Source of the DNA: Clostridiales bacterium | GTDB taxonomy: Bacteria > Bacillota > Clostridia > Monoglobales > Monoglobaceae | Length of the DNA: 64,000 bases | Assembly (NCBI GenBank): GCA_019419865.1 | Contig: JAHZIG010000007.1 | Coordinates: 79,066-143,065 of the forward strand | Direction of reading: 5' to 3' | Shown here: positions 18,086 to 28,500 of the stretch, piece after piece | Position numbering within the stretch: the first letter of the stretch is position 1 | How the letters are laid out: each line of letters begins with the position of its first letter | The notes under the pieces: generated by a model | Told to the model about the DNA's origin: nothing | Databases searched by the model: none | Seen by the model: the letters and a program-made list of their open reading frames with translations, nothing else | Position numbers and translations under genes: made by a program

Positions 18086-18135
18086 CGGCGGGCGAAACGT
18101 TTAAAATGGATAAAAATGGACGCGCCCGCCCGCCG
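18086..18135 (+). other. GC-rich stem-loop after the first cluster gene
   Basis: A 9-bp perfect stem, CGGCGGGCG (18086-18094) with CGCCCGCCG (18127-18135), lies in the gap before the next gene. No T-run follows, so it looks more like an mRNA structure than a clean terminator. A second stem, ATACGTTTCG with CGAGACGTAT (18171-18200, one wobble), lies just upstream of the next ribosome site. Confidence 0.55.
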
Positions 18136-18233
18136 GTTTAAACTAAGAGCTTTTAATATTGTGTTTGGTTATACGTTTCGATCGTAAGAGCGAGACGTAT
18201 AATGTATATAATTTTTGAAAGAGGGTTTGAATA

Positions 18234-21200
18234 ATGAAAATCAAAAAACTATTGGCGGCAGTATTCTTTTGCGCGGCGATAATTTGCGCGATGAGCACAA
18301 CGGGTTTTGCGGATGAGACAATTGGCATTTCTACTGTTGATGAACTGCAGGCAATTTCAGGGGAAGGCAACTATATACTTTTAAACGATATAGACGCGAG
18401 TGGATTAACCACCATTGAGAATTTTAACGGAACATTAGACGGAGACGGTTACAAGATAACAAATCTTACATGCTCGCTATTTAATAATATTGACAACGCC
18501 GAAGTGACGGATTTGACTATTGAAAATGCAAGTATTACGGGTCAATATAATTTAGAAGAAGGGAACAGCGACATAAAAGTTGGTATTTTAGCTAAAGAAG
18601 CTGGTTACAGTACCATTGCCAATGTAAGCGTTAGAGGGGTGATTGATATAGATGTCAACGCTCCAAGCCTTGTCGGTGGTCTGTTTGGTTTTTCGAGCAG
18701 AAATATTGTAGCAAACTGTTTTTATACCGGAGATATTGATGTAACAAGTACAAACGATACGGCGGATGTAAATGTTGGCGGTATCGCGGGCGGTACATGG
18801 ATACAGGATGATTATGGAGAATATAGTAAATGCGTTACAAATGGAACAATTTTATGTAATGACGCTAATAAAGCTTTTCTTGGCGGAATTTCCGGATATT
18901 TTACAGTCGTAGGCTGGGATAAGGGTTCTATCGGTGGTTGTAGTTCTAATATGAATATTTCTGGAACGGCAAATGAGATAAAAGCCGGTGGTATGAGCGG
19001 ACTTGCGAACTATCAATCAGCGATCAGAGAATCTTTTTCAAGCGTTACGATAAATATAACCGGAGAGGTCGACGCGGTAGCCGGTGGTATTATTGGTTAT
19101 GGAGAGCTAAACGCTTCAATAAATAATTGTTATGTTACAGATTGTGATATTACCGTAACAGTTAATGATACTACCAAAACGGCATATGCCGGTGGGCTTG
19201 CCGGTTTAACATGGGGAAGCGGTAACGGAATGATATATATTGGAAATTGTATATTGATAGATAATAATATCAGCGCAGGGGCAAAAGATTGCGCAGGTAT
19301 TGTAGCTGGAGGTCAAGCGCATAACAGTAGCTATAGTAACTGCTATTTTAATGGCGGTAGCAACGACGCCTTTGGATCTCAGGAAGGCGATAACTTTTCT
19401 GCCAACGACGTTACGGCAAAGGATGATGCAGAAATAAGAGATGTAAATACATATTCAAACTGGGAAGGCTTTGGTGAAATATGGGATATTTCCGATGAAG
19501 GTATCCAGCTAAAAGAAGTAAAGGAGAATGTTCCGTACAAAACAATTTTTGTAGATAGTAATTTGACCGGAGACGACGGAGAGTGGTATGAGATCAATGG
19601 CGGTGAATATACTGCGGTAATAGGAAAGAGTGTTTTTGTCAATATAGACTCTGCTGTTGAAGCGGCAAACGAAGGCGATACCATTATCATCTTGCCGGGC
19701 GAGTATACCTTTATACCTACTATTGATAACAAAGAAGTTCTCTACATAAATAAACCAATAACCTTAAAGGGCGAAAACGACGTAGAGATAACGGGCAGCA
19801 TACGCATACAGTCCGGCGACGTTATCATAGACGGACTTAAGTTTACCGAACCGGTTGTTCTGCCAGCCGCAGATAATGATCCGATCTGTATCGATATAAA
19901 TACGGTGGTAGCTCCTGCAACGTCTTATGATAATATAACAATAACAAATTGCGACTTTACTCCAACTACCAAATATATCCCTGGTGTAGTAGGCCAAAGA
20001 ACTAAAGGTATAGTCACCTCGTCTACCGGTAAATATAACAACCTTGTTATTAGCAACAACACCTTTGGCAATCTGGAAACGGCAATACATCTGAATCCGG
20101 CGTCAAATGGTATAACCAACGTTGTTATCTCGGGCAATACGTCTGACGATACCAACGGTACGTTTGCAAAACTTGAGAGCGTTCAAACGGCTACGATAAC
20201 CAATAACGAAATATCCGCGCCTATCTATGTAAGACCGGATTGGAATGCAACTAATCCCACCCCGTCTACTGACATAAACATAAACGAAAACGCTTTTCTC
20301 GGCGGTAACGCTGTTATAAATGTGGACAAAGCGGGACAAAAGGACGGTTTTGATATAAGCGCTAACTATTGGGAAAACATTGAAGCTCCGTCTCCGGAAA
20401 ACTGCGTAAAAGTTACTTATCAGGGCGGCAGCATCGGGGAAACGGTTACGCCGACCATGACCAGCTACTATACGAACTACATTGACGGAGAACTTAGCAA
20501 CTTAGTCAAATACGTATCAGAATCGAGCGCAGTCGACAAGAAAGTAACATTTAAGCAGATCGTTGATGAAGCCACGGGTAAAGCTACAAACCAATTCTAC
20601 GTATATCTCGAAGGAAGCGTTACAGATGAAATCACGGAAATAACCGAGCCGGCGCAGATCAAAGATCTTGTAGCCGTCGACGTTAAGATAAACGTTACAG
20701 GCGCACAGATCGGCGATAGCTCTGACAAATACAGCTTTGCGTTCGAGAGCTTTGAAGTAGCAGACGACAGATGGCAGTTCCACTTAGAGGACGGCAACCG
20801 TTTCTTGATCTATCAAAAGGGAGATATAGACGGAAACGCAGATCTGTCCGGAGAGAAGATATTGCTCGGAACTTTGACTCTCGGCGGCTACGGCGAAGGA
20901 ACGCTCAAGGCTGAGCCTGGAGCTGAGGAAAATACTGTGGAGCAGAGAAGCGACGACGGCATGAATCTCGTCAAGAGCAGTATGCTTAGCGGCGAAGAGT
21001 TCCTGTTTGAGATCAAGGCGGAAACAGCTACTCTCAATGTAAAAGTTCAATTCAACAATGAGATAAGCGACAACCCGACCGATTACCAGCAGATGTGGGC
21101 GGAGATCACAGGCGGAACGCTGACCGAGACAAAAGTGATCGAATTTGGCAACGATAGCAGCGTAGTTCTTAATGAAGACTCCTACAGCTTTACATGCAAC

Positions 21201-21575
21201 GATCTTATAAAGGGTCGCAAATACACGGTAGCGATCAAGGGCGAGGGCTACAGAACGGCTCATTATACGGTGACCATGGACGCTGACGAAAAGAATCTGA
21301 GTTTCTGGAACAACGTCAAAGACGCTGCTACGGTTATCGAGACCGGAGCAGACGAAAGCACGGCGGTCGTCAAAAACTACCTTGCGGGCGATATATTAAA
21401 AGACAACGTAATAGACATCTACGATCTGTCGGCGGTAGTATCCTACTTCGGCGAAGAAGGATTGAATGTTGGTGGAGAAACCTATAATAAAGGCTACGCT
21501 AAGTACGACCTCAACCGCGACGGCAAGATAGACTCCAAGGACGTAGCGATGGTGCTCGTATCCTGGGGCAAATAA
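18234..21575 (+). CDS. Secreted GLUG/beta-helix protein with C-terminal cohesin-like and dockerin module
   Basis: A 1113-residue exported protein. Signal peptide 1-26 (ending GFADE). Residues about 30-380 are GLUG-type repeats (GGLFGFSSRN, GGIAGG, GGISGYF, GGMSGLANY, GGIIGYGE, GGLAGL). Residues about 430-745 resemble a right-handed beta-helix (ILPGEYTF, ITNCDFTP, VISNNTFGN, VVISGNTSDD). Then a cohesin-like domain (about 765-895, ending LLGTLTLGGYGEGTL), an X module (about 930-1035) and a dockerin (about 1050-1112). The second calcium loop DLNRDGKIDSKD is canonical; the first, DILKDNVIDIYD, is altered. No catalytic motif is visible. The GLUG part is clearly more AT-rich than the C-terminal module. 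I infer an adhesin-like subunit docked to a cohesin partner. Confidence 0.8.
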   Translation: MKIKKLLAAVFFCAAIICAMSTTGFADETIGISTVDELQAISGEGNYILLNDIDASGLTTIENFNGTLDGDGYKITNLTCSLFNNIDNAEVTDLTIENASITGQYNLEEGNSDIKVGILAKEAGYSTIANVSVRGVIDIDVNAPSLVGGLFGFSSRNIVANCFYTGDIDVTSTNDTADVNVGGIAGGTWIQDDYGEYSKCVTNGTILCNDANKAFLGGISGYFTVVGWDKGSIGGCSSNMNISGTANEIKAGGMSGLANYQSAIRESFSSVTINITGEVDAVAGGIIGYGELNASINNCYVTDCDITVTVNDTTKTAYAGGLAGLTWGSGNGMIYIGNCILIDNNISAGAKDCAGIVAGGQAHNSSYSNCYFNGGSNDAFGSQEGDNFSANDVTAKDDAEIRDVNTYSNWEGFGEIWDISDEGIQLKEVKENVPYKTIFVDSNLTGDDGEWYEINGGEYTAVIGKSVFVNIDSAVEAANEGDTIIILPGEYTFIPTIDNKEVLYINKPITLKGENDVEITGSIRIQSGDVIIDGLKFTEPVVLPAADNDPICIDINTVVAPATSYDNITITNCDFTPTTKYIPGVVGQRTKGIVTSSTGKYNNLVISNNTFGNLETAIHLNPASNGITNVVISGNTSDDTNGTFAKLESVQTATITNNEISAPIYVRPDWNATNPTPSTDININENAFLGGNAVINVDKAGQKDGFDISANYWENIEAPSPENCVKVTYQGGSIGETVTPTMTSYYTNYIDGELSNLVKYVSESSAVDKKVTFKQIVDEATGKATNQFYVYLEGSVTDEITEITEPAQIKDLVAVDVKINVTGAQIGDSSDKYSFAFESFEVADDRWQFHLEDGNRFLIYQKGDIDGNADLSGEKILLGTLTLGGYGEGTLKAEPGAEENTVEQRSDDGMNLVKSSMLSGEEFLFEIKAETATLNVKVQFNNEISDNPTDYQQMWAEITGGTLTETKVIEFGNDSSVVLNEDSYSFTCNDLIKGRKYTVAIKGEGYRTAHYTVTMDADEKNLSFWNNVKDAATVIETGADESTAVVKNYLAGDILKDNVIDIYDLSAVVSYFGEEGLNVGGETYNKGYAKYDLNRDGKIDSKDVAMVLVSWGK

Positions 21576-21594
21576 TCGACGCGCCTTATATTAA

Positions 21595-21624
21595 GAACAT
21601 GCGGATTTATATGTCCGCATGTTC
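21595..21624 (+). other. Perfect 11-bp stem-loop after the second cluster gene
   Basis: GAACATGCGGA (21595-21605) pairs perfectly with TCCGCATGTTC (21614-21624). The following sequence is A-rich rather than T-rich, so termination is uncertain. An mRNA 3'-end stabiliser or processing structure is an alternative. Confidence 0.65.
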
Positions 21625-21808
21625 GAGCAATTAAAATTAAATAGTATAAGATGGATCGATTAAGAGGCGGATATATCAAAAGATTTGTCGAGACAGTCTA
21701 CTTAGAAATAAAAAATGAAAAAAATATATAAAATAACGTCGCGGGGGACGGAATATACAGAGCATTGGAGATAAAGCGACGCTAAGAAAAAATACAGGAG
21801 GAGTAAAA

Positions 21809-24800
21809 ATGAAAGGTAAGAAAATTTTATCGGCGGCAGTATCCTGCGCCATGTTGTTCGGCGCGGTTAGCGTTACGGCGTTCGCCGACGAGGCCGCCGC
21901 GGACGTTGAGATCGTAGCTCCGGCGGATGAAGAGACCGTCGACGACGGCGCATACGTTGGATCGGAGACCGAAACGGACGCGGAAGCAGCCGCTGAGACC
22001 GAAGCGGACGCAGTAGAAGAGGCGGCGACGATAACGGACGAACAGCAGACCGAAGCCCCGGCGGCAGTACAAAACCCCGCCCCGACAAGTGAAGAAGCAG
22101 TTACGCTGGCGGCGGATCCGGTGACTGACGAGGAGAGCCTAAAAGCGGCGATCGAAAGCGGCGGCGAGGTCGTTTTAGGGAGCAACATAACTCTTTCGGC
22201 CGGTATAGAGATCCCGAGCGGAACTACAGTTACAATCGATTTAGTCGGATACGCGTTAACAGGCGCAAATGATACATACGTTATTCGCGCTCAGAGCGGC
22301 AGCGTTCTTAACGTCAAGAACGGAGTCATTAGCGTTGGAGAATGGAGGTCTAATTGGTCTTGGGGCGTTGACAACAGGGGCGGAAACGTTACTATTGAAG
22401 ACGTTACGTTTAAGGGATCTTATTCAGGCGATGCGGTAACGGCAAACTCTGAAGCGGGTCAGTCAACTAACGGAACTACAACCCTAATTGATGTGGAAAT
22501 AGACAGTAACTTTGATAATGCGGCGTGCGCTTATAACGATGCAAATAATAAATTAATAGTCAAAAGCGGAACTTATAACAGCGATATAAGAGCTGAAAAC
22601 GGTTCGGTTACTATAGAAGATGGAACCGTTTCATTAGTTAAGATTATCGAAGGCGGAACTGTAGATATCTCAGCCGGAACGATCAAGGGAGTGCAAGTTA
22701 ATTCAGGCGCTAACCAGCCCAATATAACCGGCGGCGATTTTACACAGATGAAATATATCTCTAATTGGGAAATCCCAGCGGGGTCTAACCTGAATGTTGG
22801 TTTGGATGGCGCGACGCGCGTTTGGGGCTTCAAAATTTATGATGGAAGCTTTGGAGGAACGCTTAACGCTACTACGGCGGATATGACGATTGGAGCAAAC
22901 GTCGTTATTGACGATGACTTTGTCGATTACATTAATTCACGCTTGGCGGCGGGAAGAAGATTAGTTTTAAACAGGGAGACCGGAGAATATGTAACAGAAA
23001 CGTGTAATAGAGTTTCGGTAATAGCGGTGTCTGAAAACGATGCGATAGGTAAAGTGCGAGTCGCTAAAGGTTTAGAGGCTGGCACGGCGTATTTTGTAAG
23101 ACAGCAAAGTATCCAAATAAGCGAAGGCACGTACGCTACTTTTAGTACGCGGATAGACGATGTAGATTATTTGTTTGACGGATGGTATGACAGTGAGAAT
23201 AATAAAATAAGCTCGGAAAATCCGGCTACTATCCTTGTTAATGAGAACGTTACATACACGGCAAAATTTGTCAAAAGCGCAGAAGTAGTTGAGTTCCAAA
23301 ACGCTGCTAAAGCATGGACGTATGAGAATGTGGATTCGGCGACGTTAAAGGATTCCTACACAGTTTCCACTAAGGAAGAAATGAGCTATCTGGCTTATGC
23401 GGTAAACAGTCTTGGCGTTGATTTTTCCGGTAAGACGGTAACCTTGACCGCTAATCTTAAATATACGGACGCCGAGGAATACACCCCGATAGGCGATTCC
23501 AACACGGCTTTTGCCGGAACGTTCGACGGCGGAAACATGACGATAAGCGGTATAAGATTAGTGAACTATATTAGGTACGCCGGCATATTTGGAAATTCAA
23601 GCGGTACGATTAAAAACCTAAACGCGGCTGATTGCTATATCCAAGGTTCGAACAGTACCTCGAGCGGTATGGTGGGGATAATCGCAGGCGAAGGCAGAAC
23701 TATTGAAAACTGTACCGTTACCAATTCTACAGTTGGCGGCGGTTTTGCAGGTCTGATAGTCGGTCACAGCAACGCCTTAAATGTAAAGGACGTAACCGTT
23801 GATAACTGTACAATAAATCAAACCTGGAAGAGCGGCGGCGTTGTCGGTTATGTTGCCGGAAATTGTGATATTGAAGACGCTGAAGTTTCTAACATTACAT
23901 TAAATTATGAACCAGGTTATGAATGGGGCGCAGGTTCGCTGGTCGGTCATCTCAATTCGCAGACGTCGAACCTTACGGGTATTAAAGTGAGCGCGGAAGA
24001 CTATCCGCTTATCGGAACGGCATATTCGGGATCGAATAAAACAGTGAACTTTAATGGAGAGGATAATGACATAAATTCCAGCGTGCTCATAAACGATCTT
24101 AGAGACTCCGTTGGGAGCATCAAAATAGAGAACGGAGTTTACACGCTTGCCGACATAGTAAACGAAGAGGATTTTGAAGAATCGGAGAATATCTTTAGCA
24201 TCTCGGGCGGTACGTTTAATATGAGCGAGGACGTATACTATAAATATCTGGATGAAGGTTATTATACGATCCCGCTCGAGGGCGGCGGATATCAGGTCGT
24301 CACCGGCGAGACGCTGATTATGGAACTTGCGCAGCGCGTTGACGATCCGACTGCGTATGACATTGTTATAAACGCGATGGATGAGAGAGCTATCAACCGT
24401 CTCACCGCGGCTCAGTTCGCATTTGCGTTTGATACGCAGGACGCTATCGCGTGGGAGATCGAAGGCGCGGAGAATATTAGCGTAAGCGCCGAGACGATAG
24501 AAGGTAAAACAGTCTATCTGTTTAACTTTAAAGGCGACGTAGCGGGCGATGCGGACGCGCCCGATTCGGGCGTAGAACAGTCGCAAGTAACGCTTGGAAC
24601 CGTCAAGTTTACCGGGGTGGGAACCGGTACGTTTGGCGTAGACTCTGAGTATGCCGGTCACGCAGTCCATGCTACAAAATCTGTAGACAATATAGTCGAT
24701 ACATATATACCAAACGGCGGAACAAACATGGGCAAACTCATTCTGCCCGACCCGATCGAGCTCGACCTCCAGCCTGAGACAAGCAAGCTCACAGTAAACG

Positions 24801-25345
24801 TGACGTTCCCGAACGCGATTGAGGATAACCCGGTAGAATATCAAAATATGCGGGCCGAGATCACAGGCGGAACGCTGACCGAGCCGCTCGTATTTGAGTT
24901 TGGTAGTGGTAACGACGATGGAGTTACGTTTACGGATCAGACCTACACATTCACCACAGACCTTATCAAGGATCGCACATATACTGTAGCGATCAAGGGC
25001 GAGGGCTACAGAACGGCTCGCTACACGGTAAATATGACCGCTGACAAGACGCTGAGTTTCTGGAACAACGTTATGGATACCGCGCAGTATGTCGAGACTA
25101 TTACAGAAACCCAAGAAGGCGTTGGGGAGATGCGTGTAACGACATACCTCGCGGGCGACATAGTTATGAATAATGTGATAGATATCTACGACCTTTCGGC
25201 GGTAGTGGCGTATTTCGGAACGGTAGAATTGAATGGCGTTAATGCTCCGGCAGACGCTAACGATTACATAAAGTACGACCTCAACCGCGACGGTAAGATA
25301 GATTCCAAGGACGTAGCGATGGTGCTCGTATCCTGGGGTAAATAA
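21809..25345 (+). CDS. Secreted beta-helix/GLUG protein with C-terminal cohesin-like and dockerin module
   Basis: A 1178-residue protein with signal peptide 1-27 (ending AFADE), preceded by AGGAGGAG. An acidic Ala/Glu/Asp-rich stretch (about 28-95) is probably disordered. Residues about 105-395 look like a beta-helix (ITLSAGIEIPSGTTVTID onward). Residues about 395-490 resemble an InlB/Listeria-Bacteroides beta-grasp repeat (FDGWYDSENN, VTYTAKF). GLUG-like repeats follow (about 500-760: FDGGNMTISGIRLVNY, VGIIAGEG, GGVVGYVAG). The C-terminal module is cohesin-like (about 833-970), X (about 985-1090) and dockerin (about 1114-1177). The dockerin has an altered first loop (DIVMNNVIDIYD) and canonical second loop (DLNRDGKIDSKD). 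DNA stretches of the X-dockerin part are identical to the preceding gene over 30 nt or more, pointing to recent duplication or gene conversion. Confidence 0.8.
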   Translation: MKGKKILSAAVSCAMLFGAVSVTAFADEAAADVEIVAPADEETVDDGAYVGSETETDAEAAAETEADAVEEAATITDEQQTEAPAAVQNPAPTSEEAVTLAADPVTDEESLKAAIESGGEVVLGSNITLSAGIEIPSGTTVTIDLVGYALTGANDTYVIRAQSGSVLNVKNGVISVGEWRSNWSWGVDNRGGNVTIEDVTFKGSYSGDAVTANSEAGQSTNGTTTLIDVEIDSNFDNAACAYNDANNKLIVKSGTYNSDIRAENGSVTIEDGTVSLVKIIEGGTVDISAGTIKGVQVNSGANQPNITGGDFTQMKYISNWEIPAGSNLNVGLDGATRVWGFKIYDGSFGGTLNATTADMTIGANVVIDDDFVDYINSRLAAGRRLVLNRETGEYVTETCNRVSVIAVSENDAIGKVRVAKGLEAGTAYFVRQQSIQISEGTYATFSTRIDDVDYLFDGWYDSENNKISSENPATILVNENVTYTAKFVKSAEVVEFQNAAKAWTYENVDSATLKDSYTVSTKEEMSYLAYAVNSLGVDFSGKTVTLTANLKYTDAEEYTPIGDSNTAFAGTFDGGNMTISGIRLVNYIRYAGIFGNSSGTIKNLNAADCYIQGSNSTSSGMVGIIAGEGRTIENCTVTNSTVGGGFAGLIVGHSNALNVKDVTVDNCTINQTWKSGGVVGYVAGNCDIEDAEVSNITLNYEPGYEWGAGSLVGHLNSQTSNLTGIKVSAEDYPLIGTAYSGSNKTVNFNGEDNDINSSVLINDLRDSVGSIKIENGVYTLADIVNEEDFEESENIFSISGGTFNMSEDVYYKYLDEGYYTIPLEGGGYQVVTGETLIMELAQRVDDPTAYDIVINAMDERAINRLTAAQFAFAFDTQDAIAWEIEGAENISVSAETIEGKTVYLFNFKGDVAGDADAPDSGVEQSQVTLGTVKFTGVGTGTFGVDSEYAGHAVHATKSVDNIVDTYIPNGGTNMGKLILPDPIELDLQPETSKLTVNVTFPNAIEDNPVEYQNMRAEITGGTLTEPLVFEFGSGNDDGVTFTDQTYTFTTDLIKDRTYTVAIKGEGYRTARYTVNMTADKTLSFWNNVMDTAQYVETITETQEGVGEMRVTTYLAGDIVMNNVIDIYDLSAVVAYFGTVELNGVNAPADANDYIKYDLNRDGKIDSKDVAMVLVSWGK

Positions 25346-25375
25346 GAGTTTGCAAAAATAGATGTAGATGTAAAC

Positions 25376-25476
25376 CGGAGCCAATGGCGGATAAGCTCCG
25401 TTCTATCAAATAGGATCGAGCCGAGCGGGACGGCGACTTGACTGTAAAACAGCATAGACGCTAACCGTCGGCTCGA
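25376..25476 (+). other. Paired stem-loops after the third cluster gene
   Basis: CGGAGC (25376-25381) pairs with GCTCCG (25395-25400), and TCGAGCCG (25416-25423) pairs with CGGCTCGA (25469-25476). Both lie in the 220-nt gap before the next cluster gene. No T-run is present. Confidence 0.5.
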
Positions 25477-25565
25477 CCGCAGTACATAAGAAAAATAAAA
25501 AATAAATAAACCAAAAATCAAACTTTAGGAGCGCAAATTCTCCGAAAAAGATAGGAGGCAAAAAA

Positions 25566-28500
25566 ATGAAAAAAACATTAGCATTATTGTTGGTTTGCAT
25601 GACGGCGTTGATATGCATGGTAAGCATAAACGCCTTTGCGGTCGATACATGGGACGGAACAACGGTAGACACTACATGGTACTCCGTGGACGCTACAGAA
25701 TATACGATCGATTCGGCAGCAGACCTGGCCGGACTTGCTCAGATAGTTAACGGTACGGCTGACGGGATCGCTCAGGATTCTTTCAGCGGTAAGACGGTAA
25801 CGCTTGGCGACGATATCGATCTGGACGGTCATGAGTGGATGCCGATAGGCAGAGAAGGATCTGCGTTCAGCGGCAAATTTAACGGCGCAGAGCATGTAAT
25901 CAGTAATCTGAGCATAACAGGAAACAACAGCGACGTTGGATTGTTCGGTTTTACTACTTTTGGAGAAATCTATGATTTAACTGTTGAAAACGCCTCTGTA
26001 AAAGGTTACTTAGACGTCGGCGTTGTCGCGGGAACTCCGTATACGACCAAATACAGTAACATTACTGTAAGTGGCTTGATCCAAGTGGACGGATTTGCTT
26101 ATGTCGGGGGCGCGTTTGGTAAAAACGCGTACGCGGATCTTATCGATATCGACGTAATCGGCGACGACAACAGCTATGTAAAAGCTGAGAGCGGTATTTA
26201 TAGAACATACGTAGGCGGGCTGATCGGATTTATTGGCGAAGGAGATAAAGTTATACAGGATTGCGACGTAGCGATAGATGTGAGCGGTTCCACCTGCGAC
26301 GTCGGAGGTATAACCGGAATACTTCATTACGGAAACAAGATCATAAACTGCAAATATGAAGGAAACATAGAGCTGACCAACGCAGATCCTGAAAATGCAG
26401 GGGAGATAGGCGGTATTGCCGGAACAGTTTTAACTAACGAAAACGTTGCGACTACGATAGAAAATAGCGTTGCAACTGTAGAGAGCGCGGTTGTGACACA
26501 AAATAACGGCGAGAGCGCCGATATAACAGAAACGCTGACGGCCGCCGGGGCGTTTTATGGCGAGGAGCACGAGACAAACGGCGAACTTACAGTAGAAGCT
26601 ACGGTAAACAAAAGGGAAGAAAGTTTCAGCAACGTCGTTGCAAGAATAGGCGATAAGGGTTATACTTCATTCAGCGCGGCGCTTGACGCGGCGCAGGCCG
26701 GCGATACGATCGTGCTTGCCGCCGATGTAGAAAATTGCGATAAGATCCTTATAGGTAACGGCGGCGTTTCGAGCCTGACTGTGGATCTTAACGGCTATAA
26801 TATAGGATTTGCGGCAAATAACTGTTTCCAGGTTTATGGCGGCGAGTTGAATGTTATCGGCAGCGGAATGATTTATGAGGAATCGCCTTACTATTCTCCG
26901 ATCATGATGTTTGGATCGAGCGACGACGTAGCCGACTACAGCGTAGTCACTATCGGCGAGGACGTTACCTCAGAAGGCTGGAGCGGACTGTTTATAGATC
27001 ACAATAACGGAAATAATTACGGAATAAAAGCGAATGTATACGGAAAGTTGATAAGCGTTGATGATATAGGAGGTTCTGCGGGACACGGTCTTTATGTCAA
27101 CGGCAGTATTACAAATCAGAGCAATTGCCCTGTAATAACGCTTGACGGAGCTACTATAGATAGCTCGGGCAACGGTATGTATCTTGCCGGGTATGCCGAC
27201 ACGACGATCAAGGATTCTACGATCACCTGTTTGGAGGACGGTTGCGCGGGGATCGAGATACGCGCGGGAATACTCAAGATAGAAAACAGCGAAATAACCG
27301 GCGGATTCGGCGAGATAGATTATGAGCCGAACGGAAACGGCTCCACAACGGCTAACGCGGCGCTTGCTGTAGCTCAGCACACCACGCGGCTCCCGCTTAA
27401 CGTTACGGTGACCAGCGGTACGTTCAACGGCTCCGCGGCGGTATATCAGCTGAATCCTCAGGACAATCCGCAGGAGGCGATAGATCGGGTAAACGTTATG
27501 CTGAGCGGCGGCGACTATAACGGCAGAATTATTAGCGAGGACCTCGCTGGATTTATAAACGGCGGCTCATTCACTGACGAGACCATAGTTGAAAGCGGCT
27601 ACTTAGCCGATAATCTCAAGCTGACAAGCGGCCAGGACGGTAAGTTTGTGGTCGTAGAGGACGACAATATAACCGAGTCTGTAACGGTGGGTTTTGAAAA
27701 GGTCGACGAGGACGACGATACTTTGTACAATCTTGTTGTTTCTGCGACCGGCGACGAAGTGATCAATCGTCTTACTTCTGCGCAGCTGGCGTTTACGTTT
27801 ACAAGCGAGGATAACGCTGTGGCCTATGAATTGATCCCTTACGGCGATGTGAACTATTCGGCGGACCCGACGAGACAAGGCCGCTATTTGTTCAACTTCG
27901 ACGGACAGACGTCGCCCAGCGGCAGCGGCAATAGCGTCGTTCTTGCTCAGATTAAGTTCACAGGCTACGGACATATTAATTTTGCGGTAGACAGTGCGGC
28001 TACAGACTATAACGCCGTCCACGCTACAACATTTGAAGATAGCATAGTGACCGACTATATTCCAAACGGCTCGGCGATCGGCGATAATACTAAGGGCGAT
28101 CTCGTTATAGGCGAACCTATAAATACTACCATCAACGTACCTAAGTATACTCTGACGGTCAATATTGACTTCAACAATAATATATCTGATAACGCGGCAA
28201 TATATCAACAGATGACCGCGACGATCAGCGGCGGCGACCTTGAGACGCCTATAGTTAAGACATTCGGCAGCGATACTGAAAACGGTTCTATAGCGCTGAA
28301 CGACAACCGCTATACTTTCACAGAAGAACTCACCGAGAACACAAAGTATAAAGTGACGATCTCGGGTGATGGTTACAGAACTACATATTATTATGTAACG
28401 ATGACCGGCGACAAGACGCTTAACTTCTGGAACAACGTAAAAGATGTAGCCGATGTGATAGAGGTTGGAGCGGACGAGAGTACGGCGGTACAGACGACCT

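Noticed and set aside
15840..18092. 14-nt exact repeat TTATAAGCGGCGGG in the leader (15840-15853) and in the first gap (18079-18092)
   Set aside because: Several exact 14-mers are expected by chance in 64 kb, and the flanks differ.
23900..25384. 494-codon open frame on the minus strand opposite the third cluster gene
   Set aside because: It lies wholly antisense to a clearly coding secreted protein, lacks a ribosome site and has the Tyr/Arg/Val-rich composition expected from reading this codon bias backwards.
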